A DNA stretch of 5,486 bases. It comes from an uncultured Actinomycetes bacterium (lineage in GTDB: Bacteria; Actinomycetota; Actinomycetes; S36-B12). Under the pieces are notes generated by a model, which was given only the letters and a program-made list of their open reading frames with translations, was not told the DNA's origin and made no database searches. The translations under genes and the position numbers were made by a program. The first letter of the stretch is position 1, and every line of letters begins with the position of its first letter. Where the stretch lies: positions 1-5,486 of the forward strand of contig CAIXFB010000227.1 in the NCBI GenBank assembly GCA_903918595.1. Reading direction: 5' to 3'. Below are positions 1-4,936 of the stretch, piece after piece.

Positions 1-765
1 ACCGTGGTCAAGGACGATGCCGAGGGTTTTGCAGTCAGCATGGAGTCTCTCCTTGCCCAAACTTTTCAGGATCTCGAATTGATCGTGATCGATAGCAGTG
101 CCGATCAATCGTTGATCCCCGATCAACTGAAAAGTCTTCGTGAAGCTGCGTGGATTGATGTGAAATACCAGTGGTGCCCACCTACTGGTATCTACCCCGC
201 AATGAATCTGGGGCTCATTGCAGCTCAGGGTGAATTTGCCTACTTCCTGAACGCCGGAGATCTAATCAAGGACCCTCAGGTTTTGGCGCGAGTGGCCCAG
301 AAATTGACCGATCATGGGACAACTTGGCTTTTTGGCCCCATTGAAATAGTTGATCTCGCACGCCGAACATCGACCATCACCCCGGCATGGAATTACCACC
401 AGGAGCAAAAACATCACTTTGCGCGAGGGTTCTTTCCCTCTCATCAAGGAACATTTGCCTCCGTGAAGGCTCTTCGTGAACTCGGTGGATTTGATCCCCA
501 GTTTGTGATTTCGGCAGATTACGCGCTCTTTTTGAAACTCTCGCTACTTTCTGATCCCGTCATCGTTGATTTCCCCATCGCCCAATTCATGACCGGCGGC
601 GCCTCGACAGATCAGTGGCGCAAATCTTTCGCTGAGTTCCACACCGCGCGTTGCCTGATCTTGAAACCGTCGGGGCTTGACGCCGTTCGTGAAAAATTCT
701 GGACTCAGTGGCACTTCTCACGGGTGTGGATCTACCGCGAATTGATCGCTCGCGCCCGTCGTTGA
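1..765 (+). CDS. GT2 family glycosyltransferase, WcaE-like (5' partial)
   Basis: Likely transfers a sugar from a nucleotide-sugar donor to a glycan or lipid-linked acceptor at the cytoplasmic face of the membrane. The frame is open to the left edge and begins inside the first GT-A beta strand (TVVKDDAEGF), so the true start lies upstream and roughly ten residues are missing; the GTG at base 4 is an internal valine. Visible GT2 landmarks, numbered from that valine: ESLLAQTFQDLELIVID (14-30), where the last D contacts nucleotide; GIYPAMNLGL (62-71), typical of WcaE-like enzymes that usually read GIYDAMN; FLNAGD (81-86) at the metal-binding DxD position; FFPSHQGTFA (about 143-152); and LGGFD followed by the ISADYALFLKL acceptor-side region (about 160-180). 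No transmembrane helix is seen. The C-terminus is basic (ARARR). Its last 34 bp overlap the convergent gene at 732-1526. Family call is firm; donor and acceptor are unknown. Confidence 0.9.
   Translation, partial: TVVKDDAEGFAVSMESLLAQTFQDLELIVIDSSADQSLIPDQLKSLREAAWIDVKYQWCPPTGIYPAMNLGLIAAQGEFAYFLNAGDLIKDPQVLARVAQKLTDHGTTWLFGPIEIVDLARRTSTITPAWNYHQEQKHHFARGFFPSHQGTFASVKALRELGGFDPQFVISADYALFLKLSLLSDPVIVDFPIAQFMTGGASTDQWRKSFAEFHTARCLILKPSGLDAVREKFWTQWHFSRVWIYRELIARARR
165..191. repeat. 27-nt near-perfect inverted repeat inside the first glycosyltransferase gene
   Basis: The arms ATACCAGT (165-172) and ACTGGTAT (184-191) are exact reverse complements. Inside them GGT (173-175) pairs with ACC (180-182) around the loop GCCC, leaving T183 as a single bulge, so 11 pairs are possible. 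No U-tract follows, and the site is inside the coding sequence for YQWCPPTGIY next to a conserved GT2 motif, so an intrinsic terminator is unlikely. It may be chance, an RNA structure or a protein-binding site; the sequence alone does not decide. Confidence 0.5.
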
Positions 766-1526
766 ACTTCATGCGCTGCAAACCTTGTAGCGGCCCGCAC
801 GGGTGCCTCCCATAGCCAAGCTATTTTCCGTAAACCCGGAGAAAGAGCGGCCCGTTTGGCTCGTTCGGATTCAACGATGTTCTTCGTTCTGTCATCAACG
901 GTCAACGAATCGGCGTGCCACCGAAAACTAGACACCGTGACCCCAGTGTCGATGAGTGGTCCGATCTTCCTCAGCCGCAGGAGCAGATCAAGGTCAAAAG
1001 CGAGGTCATATGTGGTGTCGAGTCCACCGACCTGGTCCCAGGCAGTTGCTCGAATCAACATGCCCGGCTGAGGAATCAGATCAGGCCCCCAGGAAAGCAC
1101 CCGGTCAGCCCACGGGCCTGCCTTGCTCAGCCATAGTTCTTGTCCTGCTTCATTGATATAACTGCAGGCGCCATAAGCCACTGTCGCCGCAGGCGATGCC
1201 CTTAGCGCTTCAACGGTGGCGTGCAACGAGCCAGGGGCGAGCAGGTCATCATCATTGAGCCAGTTCACGTACTCATGATGGGCAGATTTGGTGGCCATCC
1301 CCACGTTGATGGCCTTCGGAAGGCTGCCAGGATCGGGTAGTAACGCGGCAGAAAATTCAGCAGCGATCTCAATGATCCCTGGGGCCTCTAGCGGTGCCAC
1401 CATCACAATGTCGGCAGAAATTTTCTGAGCCCGGATCGATTCAAGGGTTTGTCTGAGGAATTCCGGTCTCCGACCCAAAGTCGCCACGACCAAGAGAACC
1501 TTCGCGCCCGACCCAGTCTGTGGCAT
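732..1526 (-). CDS. GT2 family glycosyltransferase
   Basis: A second GT-A-fold glycosyltransferase, 264 residues, not a close copy of the gene at 1-765. Visible motifs: VLLVVATLGRRPEFLRQTLESI (10-31), the N-terminal nucleotide-binding strand and helix; SLPKAINVGM (68-77); YVNWLNDDDLL (86-96) with the DDD metal and diphosphate site at 92-94; QPGMLIRATAWDQVGGLD (153-170), acceptor-side; YDLAFDLDLLLRL (173-185), where D178 or D180 is the likely catalytic base; and FRWHADSLT (201-209). The C-terminus is basic with no clear membrane helix. I chose the ATG at 1526. The frame opens to a GTG at 1565, but the extra residues carry no family signal, and a TACGAT -10-like hexamer lies exactly 7 nt upstream of this ATG, which suits a leaderless message. 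It is divergent from the DUF4910 gene and convergent with the first gene, overlapping it by 34 bp. Sugar specificity is unknown. Confidence 0.9.
   Translation of the reverse strand: MPQTGSGAKVLLVVATLGRRPEFLRQTLESIRAQKISADIVMVAPLEAPGIIEIAAEFSAALLPDPGSLPKAINVGMATKSAHHEYVNWLNDDDLLAPGSLHATVEALRASPAATVAYGACSYINEAGQELWLSKAGPWADRVLSWGPDLIPQPGMLIRATAWDQVGGLDTTYDLAFDLDLLLRLRKIGPLIDTGVTVSSFRWHADSLTVDDRTKNIVESERAKRAALSPGLRKIAWLWEAPVRAATRFAAHEVQRRARAINSR
774..792 (+). terminator. possible hairpin terminator for the first glycosyltransferase gene
   Basis: CGCTGCAA (774-781) and TTGTAGCG (785-792) can form an 8-bp stem with a 3-nt loop, starting 8 nt after the stop codon of the first gene. In plus-strand RNA the single imperfect pair is a G-U wobble. 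In minus-strand RNA the same position is an A-C mismatch. The stem is therefore better in the transcript of the first gene than in that of the gene that encodes this stretch (residues about 246-251 of the minus-strand protein). There is no U-tract, so it would have to be the U-less type proposed in some actinobacteria, or simply a 3'-end stabilising hairpin. Confidence 0.3.
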
Positions 1527-1545
1527 GTCGACTATCGTAGGAGGC
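1527..1545. promoter_or_regulatory. symmetric divergent -10 element with leaderless-type spacing on both strands
   Basis: The core TATCGTA (1533-1539) fits TANNNTA, which reads as a TANNNT hexamer on both strands: TATCGT at 1533-1538 (+) and TACGAT at 1539-1534 (-). Exactly 7 nt separate each hexamer from a start codon: GTG at 1546 (+) and ATG at 1526 (-). The two starts are equidistant (10 nt) from the centre at 1536. No -35 hexamer is visible on either side, as is common for actinobacterial TANNNT promoters. An AGGAGG at 1539-1544 abuts the plus-strand GTG with a 1-nt gap, too close to act as a normal ribosome binding site. Transcription from both strands is inferred, not shown. Confidence 0.5.
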
Positions 1546-2874
1546 GTGGTAAGCGCTCCGATCACCCCAAGTGAGGCGAACCCTCAAGGGCAATTCATGC
1601 ACGACCTGGCCCGCCGCCTATGGCCCTTAAATCGGTCTCTGACCGGGCACGGAGTGCGCCAGACCCTCGAAATCATTGGGGAGTACCTGCCCGGGCTCGA
1701 AGTGCATGAGGTTCCCACCGGAGAACAGGTTTTTGACTGGGTAGTGCCCAACGAGTGGAACCTCACAGATGCCTATCTGTTAGCCCCTGACGGCACGAAA
1801 ATCATCGATCTTGCCGACTCGAATGTGCATGTGGTCAGCTATTCCGAGCCCACAGATTGCACCATTGACCTCTCTGACCTACAGGCTCATCTGCATTCGG
1901 ATCCTGAAATCCCCGACGCGATTCCTTACGTGACGAGTTACTACAACCCAACCTGGGGCTTTTGCCTTACCCAGCACCAGCGTGATTCCCTCAAGCCGGG
2001 AAGTTACCGGGCGGTCATCGACGCCACACTTGAACCTGGCTCGCTGACCTACGCCGAGTGGGTGCTTCCTGGTGAAAGCACCGACGAGGTGTTCATTTCA
2101 ACCTACGTGTGTCACCCATCGCTGGCGAACAATGAATTGTCTGGGCCGGTGGTTGCTGTGGCACTTGCGCAATGGCTTATGGAGAACCCAAACCGCAAAT
2201 TCACCTACCGTTTTGTGTTTATCCCGGAATCCATTGGCTCCATCACCTACTTGTCACGAAACCTTGCGCACCTAAAAGAGAACGTGGTGGCCGGATTCAA
2301 TCTGACTTGCATCGGCGACGAAGGCGATTACTCCTACTTGCAGTCGCGTCTTGGCGGGCTTCCCATTGATCGGATTGCCAAGCGAGTAGTTCAACAAACT
2401 CCTCAGCCCAAGATATATACCTACGTAGATCGAGGGAGTGACGAAAGAAATTACTGCGCGCCCGGAGTTGATCTCCCATTGATTTCGCTCATGCGCACAA
2501 AGTACGGCGCCTACAGGGAATATCACACCTCGCTGGACAATCTCGAGTTTGTTACTCCTGCGGGATTGCAAGGTGGCTTTGACTTAGTAGCGGCCTGCAT
2601 CAGTGAGTTTGAGAACTCCACCTATTACCAAACAACCGTTTTAGGCGAGCCGCAATTAGGTAAGCGCGGGCTTTACCACACGATGCATGCTCGAACAGTG
2701 GCTGACGAGGTCTTGTTGCGCACCCATATTCTTGCCTATGCTGACGGATCACACTCGGTGCAAGATATGGCTGAACTCTTTGAATGGCCACTCGCGGATA
2801 TTGAGTTGCTGATTGCAGAATTGATCGAACACGGTCTGTTAGTGGAGGTTTCACCAGGAAAGGCACTTTCATGA
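1546..2874 (+). CDS. DUF2172/DUF4910 aminopeptidase-like protein with C-terminal winged helix
   Basis: Member of a family that combines an M28-like zinc-peptidase fold (DUF4910) with an inserted DUF2172 domain and a C-terminal winged helix (HTH_47 type); members are often seen in polysaccharide loci, and to my knowledge the substrate is not established. 442 residues, a normal length. Numbered from GTG 1546: MHDLARRLWPLNRSLTGHGV (18-37) is the family N-terminus; DUF2172 follows (about 55-165); YVCHPSLANNELSG (187-200) carries the first His (190); PESIGS (227-232) the acidic catalytic position (E228); GDEGDYSYLQSR (257-268); RGSDERNYCAPG (296-307); and EYHTSLDNLEFV (325-336) the last His (327). 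The winged helix spans about 385-435 (YADGSHSVQDMAELF). The start is uncertain: ATG 1525 overlaps the divergent ATG antiparallel at CATG, GTG 1546 fits leaderless initiation, and ATG 1597 has AAGGG 6 nt upstream but would trim family-like sequence. No signal peptide, so cytoplasmic. First gene of the rightward unit. Confidence 0.88.
   Translation: MVSAPITPSEANPQGQFMHDLARRLWPLNRSLTGHGVRQTLEIIGEYLPGLEVHEVPTGEQVFDWVVPNEWNLTDAYLLAPDGTKIIDLADSNVHVVSYSEPTDCTIDLSDLQAHLHSDPEIPDAIPYVTSYYNPTWGFCLTQHQRDSLKPGSYRAVIDATLEPGSLTYAEWVLPGESTDEVFISTYVCHPSLANNELSGPVVAVALAQWLMENPNRKFTYRFVFIPESIGSITYLSRNLAHLKENVVAGFNLTCIGDEGDYSYLQSRLGGLPIDRIAKRVVQQTPQPKIYTYVDRGSDERNYCAPGVDLPLISLMRTKYGAYREYHTSLDNLEFVTPAGLQGGFDLVAACISEFENSTYYQTTVLGEPQLGKRGLYHTMHARTVADEVLLRTHILAYADGSHSVQDMAELFEWPLADIELLIAELIEHGLLVEVSPGKALS
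2856..2863 (+). promoter_or_regulatory. Shine-Dalgarno-like site upstream of the mini-ORF
   Basis: AGGAAAGG lies 7 nt before the ATG at 2871, which overlaps the DUF4910 stop codon as ATGA. It is one of the better Shine-Dalgarno-like sites in the window with normal spacing, and it points at the 14-codon mini-ORF. The DUF6492 start at 2915 has only a weak GGAAAA (2901-2906) in front of it. Confidence 0.45.
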
Positions 2875-2915
2875 CCTTTGCATTTCATGCTCAATCCATC
2901 GGAAAATTCCACTGA
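2871..2915 (+). CDS. 14-codon mini-ORF bridging two genes (possible coupling leader or gene remnant)
   Basis: Reads MTFAFHAQSIGKFH then TGA. Its ATG overlaps the DUF4910 stop as ATGA (2871-2874), and its own stop overlaps the DUF6492 start as TGATG (2913-2917), so it exactly fills the gap between the two genes. AGGAAAGG sits 7 nt upstream of its ATG. It could be translated by re-initiating ribosomes and hand them on to the DUF6492 start, whose own ribosome binding site is weak. Alternatively it is the head of a gene once coupled to the DUF4910 gene and since deleted, or a coincidence. No similarity to a known peptide is recognised. Confidence 0.3.
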   Translation: MTFAFHAQSIGKFH

Positions 2916-3850
2916 TGAACAAGCCACACCATTTCTCATTCCTGCTCAAGTCTTACGCTCAAGATTTTGAATTGGCCAAGCGAATGGTGCAGAGTTTTCA
3001 TGCTTTTAATCACGACCAACTTCCACTCTTCATCGTTGTCCCAGATGATGACCTGCAACTCTTCAGCACCCTTGAAGCCGAGAATGTGGAACTCATACCC
3101 GAAAGTGAGTTTGCAGACCACCTCGTTGATCACCCCGTTCACGGACTACGCCCCGGTTACATCAATCAAGAGATCATCAAGTTGGCCTTTTGGGAGTTAG
3201 GCCTCACCGAAAACTACTTGTGTGTCGATTCCGAAGCTGAGTTCATCCGTCCATTCACAATCGATGATTTTATGTTTGACTCACAGGACCCCTACTCGGT
3301 GCTCGTTCAAGATCTCGAACTGGCGGTAGAGCCCACGTACTACTCCCAGTACTGGAAGAGCCGTGAAGAGGCGTTGACTCGCATCACGCAAGCACTCGAT
3401 ATGGATTCGCGGGTCATCCTCACCTGCCACGGCCACCAAGTCTTCTCTCGGAAAGTTCTCGAGTCCTTTGTCCAGGAATTCCTTGCTCCGCGGAACTGGG
3501 ACTACAAAGATGCTCTGGATCTCGCACCGTATGAGTTCACCTGGTACAACGTCTGGCTCCAAAAAACCCGTGTTCATGCGATCTACCCACGTGAGCCGTG
3601 GGTCAAGGTGTTTCACCACGAGGGGCAGTTCCTCGAGTATGTGAGCCGGGGCATCAGCGTTGAAGACCTGGCCCGTGGATACCTCGCGGTTGTCATCAAT
3701 TCGAGTTTCTCCCGCAGCCTGCCACAGAGCCCATCTGCACACCTGGGTTCAAAGAGCGAATCACTCGCCCCACACCTTTCCTACGGTGAAGTGGTGAAAC
3801 TGATTCAAACAAAAGTACGGCACAGCGCGCGGAACCTATTTAGCCTTTGA
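2915..3850 (+). CDS. DUF6492 family glycosyltransferase-like protein
   Basis: 311 residues, the usual size for DUF6492 proteins, which look like GT-A-type transferases and occur in surface-polysaccharide clusters; I know of no demonstrated activity. Recognisable signature: FLLKSYAQDFELAKRMVQSF (9-28); LPLFIVVPDDDLQLF (36-50); GYINQEIIKL (81-90); YLCVDSEAEFIRPF (101-114), where D105-S106-E107 sits at the presumed metal-binding DxD, here DxE; APYEFTWYNVWL (204-215); VFHHEGQ (232-238); and GYLAVVINSSFSRS (255-268). The C-terminal 40 residues look variable and end in a basic helix (KVRHSARNLFSL). No signal peptide or membrane segment. ATG 2915 is the only good start: the frame is blocked upstream by TAG at 2840 with no ATG or GTG between. 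It has only a weak ribosome binding site and probably depends on translation from upstream. Likely role is adding a sugar or modifying group to the glycan; inferred only. Confidence 0.8.
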   Translation: MNKPHHFSFLLKSYAQDFELAKRMVQSFHAFNHDQLPLFIVVPDDDLQLFSTLEAENVELIPESEFADHLVDHPVHGLRPGYINQEIIKLAFWELGLTENYLCVDSEAEFIRPFTIDDFMFDSQDPYSVLVQDLELAVEPTYYSQYWKSREEALTRITQALDMDSRVILTCHGHQVFSRKVLESFVQEFLAPRNWDYKDALDLAPYEFTWYNVWLQKTRVHAIYPREPWVKVFHHEGQFLEYVSRGISVEDLARGYLAVVINSSFSRSLPQSPSAHLGSKSESLAPHLSYGEVVKLIQTKVRHSARNLFSL

Positions 3851-3860
3851 CTTAGACTTA
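3849..3860 (+). repeat. tandem GACTTA repeat at the start of a 57-bp intergenic gap
   Basis: GACTTA occurs twice head to tail, beginning inside the stop codon of the DUF6492 gene. The gap it opens (3851-3907) is the longest non-coding stretch in the window. TTGACT at 3847-3852 resembles a -35, but no convincing -10 stands 16-18 nt downstream. TAGACT (3853-3858) fits the loose TANNNT pattern, which would give an untranslated leader of about 40 nt. No terminator hairpin was seen, so read-through into the PhyH gene is more likely than a separate unit. Two short copies are weak evidence of an operator. Confidence 0.25.
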
Positions 3861-3907
3861 ACGACAGCAAGCGTCACCTAGCGATCATCGAGAGAAGTGA
3901 GCGACTC

Positions 3908-4936
3908 GTGGGCATTACGTCGAACCCAGCAGTGGAGAACGTTCTCAACGTAGGGCGGATGGCTAAGACCGCAGCCGCAGCAAATGGTTTCTCTCGAGCC
4001 AAGCAGACACCCAGCAAAACTGAGGGTCAAAGCCAATTCAATATGCGCCAGGCCATGAGCCTTGACCCCAGAATCGGCAAGTTTCTCTCAAAGGTTTCGA
4101 TTCGCACCCACGGCTCACTCGCCTGGCAACTCAGCCCAGCCTCATCGAGCAATTTCATCGACCCGCTTGAGATCGACTCTGCTGTTGCTGGGATAGTCCG
4201 TGATGGCTTTTATGTGTTCAATCAAAGAGCCTCCGCTGAGCAAGTCACGAACCTTGTGAATTTCGCTGAGAGGATCCCCAGTGAGGCCCGGGGTGCCGGA
4301 ACACCTCTTGAGATCTACCCACGGTCCAACCCTCAAGTAGGGCGTTACGACATCCACGAAACCCAAGCCCTACAAAGCCCCGAGGTTCAAGATTTCGCTA
4401 CCGACCCCGCCATGGCGCTCATCGCCCAGCGCTATCTTGGGCAACCTGTCATCATGGACGAGGTGGCATTTTGGTGGACTACCAACAAAAAAGCCGAGGA
4501 TGCGGATCTCAACGCCCAACTTTTTCACCAAGATCGAGATCGGCTTTCGTTTCTCAAATTCTTCATGTACTTAACCGACGTCGAATCAGAGACGGGCCCC
4601 CATGTCTATGTTCGAGGATCACACAAAAAAATCCCCCGAGCGTTGCGGGCCGATGGTCGATTGACCGACGCTGCAGTCCAAAGTGCTGGCCTTGGCAACA
4701 ACATCACGGAACTTCACGGGCTCGCAGGGACAATCATGGCGGTCGACACCATTGGTCTACACAAGGGAAAGACCCCGGTCACGACCGATCGGCTGGCACT
4801 CGAAAATGAGTTTGCTACGTCACTTTTTGGCATGGACTACGAGACCCCAACTTTTGATCCGACCAATCTAGTGCGCAAGCGCTATTCGGAAATGCCGTGG
4901 GTTCTGCAGCGCTACCGAGACTCAGTCGTTCACTAG
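3908..4936 (+). CDS. phytanoyl-CoA dioxygenase (PhyH) family Fe(II)/2-oxoglutarate oxygenase
   Basis: Cupin-fold (jelly-roll) oxygenase that would hydroxylate a substrate using O2 and 2-oxoglutarate with decarboxylation to succinate. In 342 residues the PhyH domain runs from about 86 (IDSAVAGIVRDGFYVF) to about 305. Iron ligands are visible: HxD at H207 and D209 in LFHQDRDR, distal H285 in IGLHKGKTP, and R295 in TDRLALE as the 2-oxoglutarate-binding arginine. FFMYLTDVESETGPHVYVRG (218-237) followed by SH is the typical core strand pair. All catalytic residues are present, so it should be active. The first 80 residues are an extension with an Ala/Ser/Lys/Gln-rich, probably disordered stretch (18-48). 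GTG 3908 has only a weak GAGAAG upstream; ATG 3959 (residue 18, AGGG 3 nt before it) and ATG 4043 (residue 46) are alternatives. It sits 57 bp after the DUF6492 gene and overlaps the convergent gene by 15 bp. In this setting the substrate may be a sugar, amino acid or lipid part of the glycan; unknown. Confidence 0.87.
   Translation: MGITSNPAVENVLNVGRMAKTAAAANGFSRAKQTPSKTEGQSQFNMRQAMSLDPRIGKFLSKVSIRTHGSLAWQLSPASSSNFIDPLEIDSAVAGIVRDGFYVFNQRASAEQVTNLVNFAERIPSEARGAGTPLEIYPRSNPQVGRYDIHETQALQSPEVQDFATDPAMALIAQRYLGQPVIMDEVAFWWTTNKKAEDADLNAQLFHQDRDRLSFLKFFMYLTDVESETGPHVYVRGSHKKIPRALRADGRLTDAAVQSAGLGNNITELHGLAGTIMAVDTIGLHKGKTPVTTDRLALENEFATSLFGMDYETPTFDPTNLVRKRYSEMPWVLQRYRDSVVH

Noticed and set aside
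70..124. Six GATC sites within 55 bases
   Set aside because: The cluster is dense, but the stretch encodes many Asp, Ile and Gln codons in a conserved GT2 strand, which produces GATC easily. No regular spacing suggests an origin or a methylation-controlled site.
2272..2571. 99-codon minus-strand open frame inside the DUF4910 gene
   Set aside because: Antisense to the conserved catalytic region; no motif and no upstream signals.
2887..2970. ATG at 2887 opening a 27-codon frame across the DUF6492 start
   Set aside because: It has no good ribosome binding site, gives a motif-free peptide and runs out of frame into a well-supported gene. The ATG at 2871 with its exact overlaps explains the gap better.
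3281..3742. 153-codon open frame on the minus strand inside the DUF6492 gene
   Set aside because: It lies wholly antisense to a gene with clear family motifs, its translation shows no domain pattern, and no ribosome binding site was seen. It is a shadow of the plus-strand codon pattern.
3847..3875. TTGACT as the -35 of a promoter for the PhyH gene
   Set aside because: No TANNNT or TATAAT-like hexamer lies 16-18 nt downstream, so a separate promoter is not supported; co-transcription with the upstream genes is simpler.
4471..4809. 112-codon plus-strand open frame inside the PhyH gene
   Set aside because: It is a +1/+2 shadow, rich in Arg, Ser and Pro with no recognisable motif, covering the best-conserved catalytic part of the PhyH frame.
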